Source: UMGS1370 sp963557065
Lineage (GTDB): Bacteria > Bacillota > Clostridia > Lachnospirales > Lachnospiraceae
DNA length: 40,568 nucleotides
Direction: 5' to 3'
Assembly (NCBI GenBank): GCA_963557065.1
Contig: CAUWCT010000050.1
Coordinates: 1-40,568, forward strand
Positions 34,421 through 40,568 of this stretch are shown here, piece after piece. The translations under genes were made by a program, and so were the position numbers. A model generated the notes under the pieces. The model saw nothing but the letters and a program-made list of their open reading frames with translations, was not told where the DNA came from and ran no database searches. Each line of letters starts with the position of its first letter. Within the stretch, counting starts at the first letter, position 1.

Positions 34421-34448
34421 ATTATATCATTTCCGCTATATGCGTCAA
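34421..34448 (-). promoter_or_regulatory. Promoter for the cytidylate-kinase-like gene
   Basis: On the minus strand TTGACG (34443-34448) and an extended TGATATAAT -10 (TATAAT at 34421-34426) are spaced 16 nt. It is back to back with the T-box promoter; the two -35 boxes are 20 nt apart. GATGCAAAGCATC in the leader forms a small hairpin. Confidence 0.7.
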
Positions 34449-34468
34449 TACCTGCTGAAAAAATCCTG

Positions 34469-34497
34469 TTGACAAATCCACTGGAAAGGATTATTAT
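34469..34497 (+). promoter_or_regulatory. Promoter for the T-box transporter operon
   Basis: TTGACA (34469-34474) and TATTAT (34492-34497) are spaced exactly 17 nt. Transcription should start near 34504. Confidence 0.8.
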
Positions 34498-34503
34498 GTG
34501 ACT

Positions 34504-34775
34504 AATATAAAAACCGTTGAGAAAGAGGAGTAAGCTTCCCAACAAAATCACAGAGAGCCGCAGGCGGTGAGATTGCGGTATGGCGTTGTTAGCTGAATGG
34601 ACTTTTGAGGGCAGTTCTGAACATGTATTAAGTAGGGACTGACGGATTCCGCTTCCGTTATGATTGCGGCGTATATGTTGGTATACGAAAAGTGGACTGA
34701 TTGTCAATTTGAGTGGCACCGCGGATAAGTTTATTCGTCTCAAGTACAGGTTATTCTGTACTTGGGACGTTTTTT
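34504..34775 (+). promoter_or_regulatory. T-box riboswitch, tryptophan specific
   Basis: This leader senses uncharged tRNA and reads through only when charging is low. The T-box core TGGCACCGCGG is at 34714-34724. A terminator with 14-bp arms and six T is at 34736-34775. Stem I contains AGAGAGCCGC and GCGGTGAGA of the apical region. The specifier loop reads GAATGGA, which gives UGG (34598-34600, Trp) followed by a purine. The variable base in TGGCACC is C, which would pair with the G discriminator of tRNA-Trp. The downstream operon is a TrpXYZ-type transporter, agreeing with both. Confidence 0.9.
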
Positions 34776-34776
34776 A

Positions 34777-34801
34777 TTTGACAGGAAATTCCTATCAAAT
34801 A
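34777..34801 (+). repeat. Hairpin between T-box terminator and trpX
   Basis: ATTTGACAGG and CCTATCAAAT pair with one mismatch around a 5-nt loop, immediately after the T run of the T-box terminator. AAAAAAG follows. It may stabilise or process the read-through mRNA. Confidence 0.45.
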
Positions 34802-34889
34802 AAAAAGCACTTCGTGCAGAATCGCAACTCTAAATCCTGTATTAAAACCCTCTCGCTCAAAACGGTTCTGATTAAAGGAGGATTTTATT

Positions 34890-35930
34890 ATGAAAAAATC
34901 AATGCTTGCAATTCTTATTTCCCTTGGTATGACTGCTATGTTGGCAGGATGCAGTTCGGGCAATCCGGTTTCTGATACTGCTTCTTCCAGCGCATCCACA
35001 CCGTCTTCTGACAGTACCTATACCGTTGGCATCGGTCAGTTTGCCGACCATGGTTCTTTAGACAACTGCAGAGAGGGGTTTATCATGGGGCTTGCCGAGG
35101 AGGGTTTTAAAGAGGGAGAAAACCTCACTATTCTTTATGAGAATGCACAGACAGACGGATCTGTTGTCAATCAGATCAATACCAATTTTGCAGCAGAAAA
35201 CGTGGATCTGATCTGCGCAGTTGCAACTCCAATGGCCCAGTCCGCTTACGGAGCAGGAAAGAAGAATAATATCCCGGTTATTTATACCGCAGTGACTGAT
35301 CCGGTTACTGCAGAACTTGCCAGTGCAGACGGCAGTCCGGTAGGAGAAATTACCGGGACCAGCGACAAACTTCCGGTAAAAGAGCAGCTTGAAATGATCC
35401 GCACGATTCTTCCTGATGCAAAAAACATTGGCATCCTGTACACAACCAGCGAGGCCAATTCGGCTGCTACTATTGCAGAATATAAAGAACTGGCTCCTGA
35501 TTATGGCTTTACCATTGTAGAAGGTCCTGTCACTTCCAGCGCTGACATCTCCCTGGCAGCTGACTCTATTCTCACAAAGGCAGACTGCCTGACCAATTTA
35601 ACAGACAATACCGTTGTGGCATCTCTTCCTGTTATCTTAGATAAAGCAGGCGCTAAAAATATCCCCGTATTCGGGAGTGAGATCGAGCAGGTAAAAATGG
35701 GCTGCGTTGCCGCAATGGGTTTAGACTACATCGAACTGGGAAAACAGACTGGCAGAATGGCTGCCAAAGTCTTAAAAGGCGAAGCCAAAGCCAGCGAATT
35801 ACCTTATGAGACTATTGCAGAAGCTGCATTTTATGGAAATACCAAAGCTGCAGATCAGTTAGGCATTACTCTTCCAGAGGAATTAACCTCTTCTGCCAGA
35901 GAACTGTTTGACACAATTTCAGCCGAATAA
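34890..35930 (+). CDS. trpX: Tryptophan ABC transporter substrate-binding lipoprotein (TrpX type)
   Basis: The 346-residue protein has a lipoprotein signal ending LAGC near residue 21 and a Ser/Thr-rich linker. The binding domain belongs to the ABC_sub_bind family: VGIGQFADHGSLDNCREGFIMGL, NTNFAAENVDLICAVATPMAQ, PVIYTAVTDPV, GTSDKLPVKEQLEMI. TrpX of Streptococcus binds tryptophan; here ligand identity is inferred mainly from the Trp T-box. The protein contains no Trp. The start ATG follows AAAGGAGG. Confidence 0.88.
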   Translation: MKKSMLAILISLGMTAMLAGCSSGNPVSDTASSSASTPSSDSTYTVGIGQFADHGSLDNCREGFIMGLAEEGFKEGENLTILYENAQTDGSVVNQINTNFAAENVDLICAVATPMAQSAYGAGKKNNIPVIYTAVTDPVTAELASADGSPVGEITGTSDKLPVKEQLEMIRTILPDAKNIGILYTTSEANSAATIAEYKELAPDYGFTIVEGPVTSSADISLAADSILTKADCLTNLTDNTVVASLPVILDKAGAKNIPVFGSEIEQVKMGCVAAMGLDYIELGKQTGRMAAKVLKGEAKASELPYETIAEAAFYGNTKAADQLGITLPEELTSSARELFDTISAE

Positions 35931-35953
35931 CAACAATATGGAGGAACTGCTTT

Positions 35954-36850
35954 ATGACTATCCTGTTAGGTATTTTAGAAGAGGGTCTTGTCTATGCAAT
36001 TATGGCTCTCGGTGTCTACATCACCTATAAAATACTGGATTTTCCGGATCTTTCTGTGGACGGCACATTTCCCATGGGGGCCGCCTTTACGGCAACGTTG
36101 ATTATTTCCGGAGTAAATCCCTATCTTACTCTGATTTTATCTTTCCTTCTGGGCGCCCTTGCCGGCTGCATTACCGGATTCATCCATGTCAAACTGAACG
36201 TGCGGGATCTTTTATCCGGAATCATTGTAATGACCGGCCTGTACTCCATCAACATGCGCCTTGCAGGCGGGAAAGCAAACCTGCCTATTTTCAGCCAGGA
36301 AACAATTTTTACCGACTCTGCTCTCCTGTCTGTAATCCCTGAGAATCTGGCGCCCTATACAGTAATCCTGATCCTTCTTGCGATTGTACTGATCTGCAAA
36401 ATCCTTTTGGATTTATATTTAAAAACCCGCTCCGGCTATCTGCTTCGTGCAGCCGGAGACAATGACACTCTGATTACTTCCCTGGCCAAAGACAAAGGCA
36501 TGGTAAAAATCCTTGGGCTTGCCATCGCCAATGGCTTTGCCGCCCTTGCCGGCTGCGTCTACTGCCAGCAAAAGGAAGTGTTTGAAATCACCATGGGGAC
36601 CGGAACCATTGTCATCGGCCTTGCCAACGTCATTATCGGAACCCAGTTGTTTAAAAACTTCCGTTTTATCAAACCGACTACCGCTGTCATTATGGGCTCC
36701 ATTATTTACAAAGCCTGTATCTCCTTTGCCATTTCAAAAGGCAATCCATTTGATTTAAAACTGCTTACTTCTATACTGTTTTTAATCATCTTAGTATGCA
36801 GCAATTATGTAAACAGGACTTCCAAAAAGAAGGGAAACGGCCATGCTTGA
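35954..36850 (+). CDS. trpY: Tryptophan ABC transporter permease (TrpY type)
   Basis: A 298-residue inner membrane permease of the branched-chain amino acid type (BPD_transp_2), with about eight hydrophobic segments. GLVYAIMALGVYITYKILDFPDLSVDGTF at the N-terminus and LANVIIGTQLF later are typical of the group. There is no Trp in the whole protein, unusual for a membrane protein of this size. It starts 23 nt after trpX with TGGAGG upstream, and its end overlaps the ATPase gene by 8 nt. Confidence 0.88.
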   Translation: MTILLGILEEGLVYAIMALGVYITYKILDFPDLSVDGTFPMGAAFTATLIISGVNPYLTLILSFLLGALAGCITGFIHVKLNVRDLLSGIIVMTGLYSINMRLAGGKANLPIFSQETIFTDSALLSVIPENLAPYTVILILLAIVLICKILLDLYLKTRSGYLLRAAGDNDTLITSLAKDKGMVKILGLAIANGFAALAGCVYCQQKEVFEITMGTGTIVIGLANVIIGTQLFKNFRFIKPTTAVIMGSIIYKACISFAISKGNPFDLKLLTSILFLIILVCSNYVNRTSKKKGNGHA

Positions 36851-37616
36851 ACTGAAAAACATTAACAAATATTACAATGCAGGTACTGTAAACGAAATGT
36901 GCCTGTTTCAGGATTTTAACCTGACCATTCCGGACAAACAGTTTGTCTCTGTTGTGGGAAGCAACGGTTCCGGAAAGACTTCCATGCTGAATCTGATTTG
37001 CGGCAGCATTCCTTTAGATTCTGGTTCTATCTTAATTGGCGGCAGTGAGATTACCAAAATGCCGGAGTACAAACGCCAGCGGCGGATTGGCCGGGTTTAT
37101 CAGAATCCTTCCATGGGAACCTGTCCTCATATGACTATCCTGGAAAATATGGCTCTGGCAGACAATAAAGGCAAATCCTTTAACCTGCTTCCCGGAACCA
37201 ACAAAAAAAGAATTGACTATTACAGGGAGCTTTTAAAAACACTGGGTCTTGGTCTGGAAAACAAATTGGATGTAAAGGCAGGCGTACTCTCAGGCGGCCA
37301 GCGGCAGGCCATGGCGCTTTTAATGTCCACCATGACCCCTATTGAATTTTTAATTCTGGATGAACACACTGCTGCTCTGGATCCAAAAACCGCTGAAGTG
37401 ATTATGGGACTGACAGAAAAAATTGTCCGCGAAAAGCAGTTGACTACCATTATGGTCACCCACAACCTGCGGTATGCAGTGGAGTACGGAGACCGGCTTT
37501 TGATGATGCATCAGGGTCATGCAGTCATTGATGCTTCCGGAGAAGAGAAAAAGGCACTTACGATTGATGTCCTGCTGGAGCGTTTTAACGAAATCAGCAT
37601 CGAATGCGGCAATTAA
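36843..37616 (+). CDS. trpZ: Tryptophan ABC transporter ATPase (TrpZ type)
   Basis: The 257-residue ATPase energises the transporter. Walker A is GSNGSGKT, the signature is LSGGQRQA, Walker B is FLILDEHTAALD and the switch His is in MVTHNLRYA. The protein lacks Trp. It overlaps the permease gene and ends the operon; no clear terminator follows before the small HTH gene. Confidence 0.92.
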   Translation: MLELKNINKYYNAGTVNEMCLFQDFNLTIPDKQFVSVVGSNGSGKTSMLNLICGSIPLDSGSILIGGSEITKMPEYKRQRRIGRVYQNPSMGTCPHMTILENMALADNKGKSFNLLPGTNKKRIDYYRELLKTLGLGLENKLDVKAGVLSGGQRQAMALLMSTMTPIEFLILDEHTAALDPKTAEVIMGLTEKIVREKQLTTIMVTHNLRYAVEYGDRLLMMHQGHAVIDASGEEKKALTIDVLLERFNEISIECGN

Positions 37617-37648
37617 CCTTAGAAACATTTAGCCTTGGAAACATTTGT
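37617..37648 (+). repeat. Two 16-bp tandem repeats after trpZ
   Basis: CCTTAGAAACATTTAG (37617-37632) is followed directly by CCTTGGAAACATTTGT (37633-37648), 13 of 16 identical. The second copy overlaps the -35 box of the next gene. It could be an operator for the HTH protein encoded downstream. Confidence 0.5.
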
Positions 37649-37673
37649 CATCTTAACCAGATATGGATAGTAT
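37645..37673 (+). promoter_or_regulatory. Promoter for the small HTH gene
   Basis: TTGTCA (37645-37650) and TAGTAT (37668-37673) are spaced 17 nt, 45 nt before the chosen start. The tandem repeat just upstream overlaps the -35. Confidence 0.6.
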
Positions 37674-37718
37674 GCAAAATTGCCCTGCCACTGTTTAATA
37701 GTGGTAGAGGTGATAGAC

Positions 37719-37970
37719 ATGGTAACATATGACAGGCTGTGGGAGACGATGAAGGAAAAGGGCGTTACCCAATACCGCCTAATTAAGTATTATGGTATCA
37801 GTGCCGGCCAGATTGGCCGTTTAAAGAAAAATATGTACGTTTCCACACATACCCTGGATGTGCTCTGCAACATTTTAAAATGTCCGGTAGAAGACATTAT
37901 CGAAATCCGTCCAGATGATATGGATTACGTACCTGCATCTTCTCAAATCGAGGAGCAAAACCATCCGTAA
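37719..37970 (+). CDS. Small Xre-family HTH regulator
   Basis: An 83-residue protein nearly all made of a helix-turn-helix: VTYDRLWETMKEKGVTQYRLI, GISAGQIGRLKKNMYVSTHTLDVLCNILKCPVEDI. It resembles the Cro/C1-type HTH_26 regulators seen alone in many Firmicutes genomes. ATG at 37719 follows AGAGGTG; the earlier ATG has no ribosome binding site. Its target is unknown. It lies after the Trp transporter with its own promoter. Confidence 0.85.
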   Translation: MVTYDRLWETMKEKGVTQYRLIKYYGISAGQIGRLKKNMYVSTHTLDVLCNILKCPVEDIIEIRPDDMDYVPASSQIEEQNHP

Positions 37971-37977
37971 ATGTATG

Positions 37978-38040
37978 CAAAAAAGAAGAAGCGAGCGTTT
38001 CCAAAAAGGAGACTTTCGTTTCTTCTTTTCTTTTTTACAG
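37978..38040 (+). terminator. Terminator after the HTH gene
   Basis: GAAGAAGCGAGCGTTTCC and GGAGACTTTCGTTTCTTC form an 18-bp imperfect stem, with three G-U pairs and one mismatch, around AAAAA. It is followed by T-rich sequence. Confidence 0.75.
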
Positions 38041-38379
38041 TCCTATCCCCTGGGCGAAAAAAACTGCAGCTGCTGCTCCTATTGCCACCATCAAAAGACC
38101 TTTATCAAAATATGCCAGCGCAATAGCCGTCCCGCATCCTGCCGCTGCGCTTCCTACAGATCCGGTACAGTATAAAATCGCCGGAAAGGTCATAGCAGAA
38201 AGCACTGCATAAGGCACATAGCTTAAAAATGATCGTACAAACCGGTTCGTGATTTTTTTTCGGAACACTGCCATGGGAATCACCCGGATCAAGTAAGTCA
38301 CTCCGGCCATAATTACAATGCCTCCAGCCAAATACACTGTCTGAATCTGGCCTGCGGTTTCGGTTACAGTTCCTGTCAT
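38035..38379 (-). CDS. azlD: AzlD family branched-chain amino acid exporter small subunit
   Basis: A 114-residue protein with about four membrane segments. VTYLIRVIPMAVFRKKITNRFVRSFLSYVPYAVLSAMTFPAIL is the family core. With AzlC it forms an exporter of branched-chain amino acids; in Bacillus AzlCD confers resistance to 4-azaleucine. ATG at 38379 follows AGGAGG and overlaps the azlC stop (ATGA). Confidence 0.9.
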   Translation of the reverse strand: MTGTVTETAGQIQTVYLAGGIVIMAGVTYLIRVIPMAVFRKKITNRFVRSFLSYVPYAVLSAMTFPAILYCTGSVGSAAAGCGTAIALAYFDKGLLMVAIGAAAAVFFAQGIGL

Positions 38380-39089
38380 GGCCCTTCCTCCTCTTCTTCT
38401 GCAATGGGAAATATGAGTGCTGCTGCCCCGCTTGCGATTATGGTAATCAGGATGACGCTCCATCCTCCCGACAAAAAGGACAACTTTGGCGTATAATAGC
38501 AGACTGCGCTTAATACCGCTGCCAATCCTGCTGTAAACAGCACTGCCTTATTTTTTTTGGCAGCAGGCACTACCACTGCTATAAACATGCCGTAAAGTGC
38601 GATTCCCAATGCATTGGATACGCTGACGGGAAGGAGTCTGGTCAATGCTCCTCCGGCAAGGGTCCCGCCAGTCCACCCAATCATAGGACCAGCAATCAGT
38701 CCTGCCAGGTAAGAGACGGAAAGCGGCTCTTTTCTCTGCATGGACACTGCAAAAATCTCATCCGTAATCCCAAAAGATACAGCTAGACGCTGCAGTCCTG
38801 TCATCTGAGCCTCTACCTTTTGGGACATAGACAAAGACATTAGAAAATACCGGATATTAATGACTGCCATACTGATCGCCAGTTCTATATACGTTCCGCC
38901 CGCCAGAATCAGGCTGGTACCTGCAAACTGTCCTGCGCTGGTCAGATTGGTAAGCGAAATGACTACTGCAGCAGACAAAGGCAGTCCGGAAAGAACAGCT
39001 GTCATCCCGTAAGCTGCAGATACACTGAAGTACCCCAGGCAGATAGGGATTCCGTCCCGCACTCCCTGTTTTAGTTCTTCTGTTCTCAT
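38376..39089 (-). CDS. azlC: AzlC family branched-chain amino acid exporter large subunit
   Basis: A 237-residue membrane protein of the AzlC/YgaZ family, several membrane segments. GIPICLGYFSVSAAYGMTA, LTSAGQFAGTSLI, NIRYFLMSLSMSQK and FGITDEIFAVS are typical. The substrate is inferred from the family. The start is uncertain: ATG at 39089 gives a family-like N-terminus but its ribosome binding site is weak. It lies 16 nt after the sugar kinase stop and is coupled to azlD. Confidence 0.9.
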   Translation of the reverse strand: MRTEELKQGVRDGIPICLGYFSVSAAYGMTAVLSGLPLSAAVVISLTNLTSAGQFAGTSLILAGGTYIELAISMAVINIRYFLMSLSMSQKVEAQMTGLQRLAVSFGITDEIFAVSMQRKEPLSVSYLAGLIAGPMIGWTGGTLAGGALTRLLPVSVSNALGIALYGMFIAVVVPAAKKNKAVLFTAGLAAVLSAVCYYTPKLSFLSGGWSVILITIIASGAAALIFPIAEEEEEGP

Positions 39090-39105
39090 ACCTATCTCAT
39101 ACCTA

Positions 39106-40140
39106 CTATCTGGCCATCTCAAGCTGAGGCCCCTTTGAATGATGGGCCTTGATAATGGTCTCTATCTCCTCAAGATTGGAAGAAGGCAGATCTCCCGGAA
39201 TTGTGTTTTTTACTGCGCTGGTAGCATTGCCGTAGCTGACTGCCTTTGCACAGTCCCCTCCGCTGGATAACAGACCGTAAAGAGCGCCGGAAATATAGGC
39301 GTCGCCGCTTCCCACCCGATCCACTACCTCAATATCGCGGTAAGGTTCTTCCTCATAAAACTCATCTCTTGCCGCATCATAGATAATAGATCCAAAACTA
39401 TGGCGCTTTGGACTGTGGACGGTTCTCTGAGTTGACGCAACAATGGAAATCGGATATTCTTTTGCAAAACTTTTCATCATTTCTTTTGCTGTTCCGGTCT
39501 TTAAAAAGGTAAGTCTGGCCGTATCCTCCGAACAAAAGAAAATATCTACATATGGAAGAATCTGCTCAATGCATTCCTTTGCCTCAGCGCCTGTCCAGAG
39601 ATTGCCCCGGAAATTGACATCAAAGGAAACCAGTGTTCCAGCCTCTTTAAAGCGCTTAATCGCTTCCACTGCTGTCTTTCGGATCTGGGGACTCAGTGCC
39701 AGCGTGATTCCGCTGGTGTGAAAACATTTGGTAGCGCTGTAAACCTCTTTTGGAATTTCATCAATGGTTAATGAATAAAAGGAACTGTTGGTTCTGTCAT
39801 AAATGACTTTGGGTTTTCTGGGGTATGCCCCGTTTTCATAGTAGTAAATGCCGACTCTGGCAGACGGCGACTTATCATAGATAAAAAAATCATCGCTGAC
39901 TCCATAAGAACGAATCTTTCCTTTCATAAAGCTTCCAATGTCATGAGACGGAATTTTGGAAATAATACCAGTATGGAGTCCCAGCAAAGAAACACCTACC
40001 GCTACGTTTAGTTCTGCGCCTCCTACCTGTTTTTCAAATACATCACAGCGCATCAGACGTTCGTTATTCGGCGGAGACAGACGCAGAAGAAGCTGTCCCA
40101 GGGTTACCAAATCAAATGTTCTTCCCATGTTTTCACTCAT
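39106..40140 (-). CDS. PfkB family sugar kinase, probable 2-dehydro-3-deoxygluconokinase
   Basis: A 344-residue ribokinase-fold kinase. The N-terminal GGAELNVAVGVSLLG is the PfkB signature 1 region. VDRVGSGDAYISGALYGLL near residue 285 is signature 2 with the catalytic Asp. The C-terminal TIPGDL segment is like KDG kinases, which phosphorylate 2-keto-3-deoxygluconate in uronic acid breakdown; the substrate is inferred. The start is ATG after GGGAGG, 9 nt away. A hairpin at 40169-40185 lies just upstream. A second kinase of the same type precedes it. Confidence 0.85.
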   Translation of the reverse strand: MSENMGRTFDLVTLGQLLLRLSPPNNERLMRCDVFEKQVGGAELNVAVGVSLLGLHTGIISKIPSHDIGSFMKGKIRSYGVSDDFFIYDKSPSARVGIYYYENGAYPRKPKVIYDRTNSSFYSLTIDEIPKEVYSATKCFHTSGITLALSPQIRKTAVEAIKRFKEAGTLVSFDVNFRGNLWTGAEAKECIEQILPYVDIFFCSEDTARLTFLKTGTAKEMMKSFAKEYPISIVASTQRTVHSPKRHSFGSIIYDAARDEFYEEEPYRDIEVVDRVGSGDAYISGALYGLLSSGGDCAKAVSYGNATSAVKNTIPGDLPSSNLEEIETIIKAHHSKGPQLEMAR

Positions 40141-40484
40141 ATCACATTTCCTCCCATTGAAAATTTTAGGCGTTTGCGAAACGCCAAAACCCGCATAAAT
40201 ACGGAATTCTTTTTGTCACAAAATAAAATAACTCCTCACTGGTTTATGGTAAATGTCCGGTTATCCACATTTCATTCCAGAATTCGCGCAAAGCACGAAT
40301 CCGTCTTTGTTTTGGCTCAAGATTGCAAACGAACTTAGCGAGTTTTTCAATCACCTAAAAAGAAAGTTTCCCATACTTTCTCATACCGGCAAACCGAGAA
40401 AACCTGCTACTGGCCGCTTTTGGGGATGCTTGGCAATAAAAAGCGGCCAACTCCTGAAAATGGAATCGGCCGTCAAAACTCACA
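40141..40484. other. Intergenic region with several hairpins
   Basis: No gene is seen. It holds GGCGTTTGCGAAACGCC (40169-40185), 28 bp upstream of the kinase start, which could act on its leader. A small ATTCG/CGAAT pair lies near 40279-40299, and GGCCGCTTTT (40412-40421) pairs perfectly with AAAAGCGGCC (40439-40448), the latter probably terminating the upstream kinase. No convincing promoter was found. Confidence 0.5.
40412..40448 (-). terminator. Hairpin after the upstream kinase gene
   Basis: On the minus strand a perfect 10-bp stem, GGCCGCTTTT and AAAAGCGGCC, begins 36 nt after the stop codon at 40485. The 3' side lacks a good U tract, so termination may be partial. Confidence 0.4.
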
Positions 40485-40568
40485 CTATCTCTGTACGCGT
40501 CCTGAACCGTCTCCGCCTGCCAGATTGTCAACATCTGCGCGGGTAACCAGGTTGAAGTCGCCAGGAAT
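40485..40568 (-). CDS. C-terminal end of a second PfkB/KDG-type sugar kinase (partial)
   Basis: The open frame runs from the window edge to TAG at 40485-40487. Its 27 residues read IPGDFNLVTRADVDNLAGG and end GSGRVQR. The IPGDFNLVT and GRVQR ending is typical of 2-dehydro-3-deoxygluconokinases, and IPGD is shared with the complete kinase next door. The rest lies outside the window. Confidence 0.65.
   Translation of the reverse strand: MPGDFNLVTRADVDNLAGGDGSGRVQR

Noticed and set aside
34596..34600. Other specifier readings of the T-box (AAU Asn or AUG Met)
   Set aside because: UGG is the triplet in phase with the GAA-NNN-purine pattern, agrees with the C in the T-box core, and fits the transporter type.
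1..40568. CRISPR array, insertion sequence, prophage or integrase
   Set aside because: No regular spacer-repeat pattern and no transposase, integrase or phage structural gene was seen.

Overview
The window looks like a housekeeping stretch of a gut-type Lachnospiraceae genome (Clostridia, low-to-mid G+C Firmicutes). This rests on gene order (tig-clpP-clpX-lon-engB; hprK-murB-rapZ-whiA-HPr), AGGAGG-type ribosome binding sites, sigma-A promoters, a T-box leader, a LysRS with an extra C-terminal tRNA-binding domain, and small families I associate with Lachnospiraceae. The genus cannot be fixed from the sequence alone.

Layout. 1-31.2 kb is almost entirely minus-strand: a bidirectional terminator, then lysS and greA behind a consensus promoter, dusB with a small overlapping partner, pfkA, dnaE, and the hprK-murB-rapZ-whiA-HPr(Crh-like) group. 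Then come uvrC, a DUF1653 gene and a lipoprotein glycoside-hydrolase-like gene. A plus-strand DUF1846 gene (17.4-18.9 kb) and a 63-codon gene (21.6 kb) interrupt. 19.0-28.3 kb is a proteostasis block: a nitroreductase, FtsH, EngB, Lon, ClpX, ClpP and trigger factor. A SIMPL lipoprotein and a large three-helix membrane protein of unknown function follow.

31.4-33.2 kb is accessory in character. It holds a DUF898 membrane protein, the decayed 3' end of a DUF4258-type gene, a Uma2-family nuclease, and a compact type I toxin-antitoxin-like locus: a 35-residue hydrophobic peptide with a consensus antisense promoter and near-identical inverted ends. It lies on the 3' side of the tmRNA gene (33.2-33.6 kb).

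33.7-40.6 kb holds a cytidylate-kinase-like gene and a tryptophan-specific T-box leader driving a three-gene ABC transporter of TrpXYZ type, whose 901 residues contain no tryptophan. A small HTH regulator, an AzlCD amino-acid exporter, a PfkB/KDG-type sugar kinase and the last 27 codons of a second similar kinase follow. A dispersed palindromic repeat (consensus GTAACAGTTCAGCCATGCGA) occurs at least three times between genes.

The strongest second-look items are the toxin-antitoxin-like locus, the T-box operon devoid of its cognate amino acid, the dispersed repeat, the LysRS fusion and the HPr paralogue with Glu at position 15. All calls were made by reading the sequence; no database search was run.
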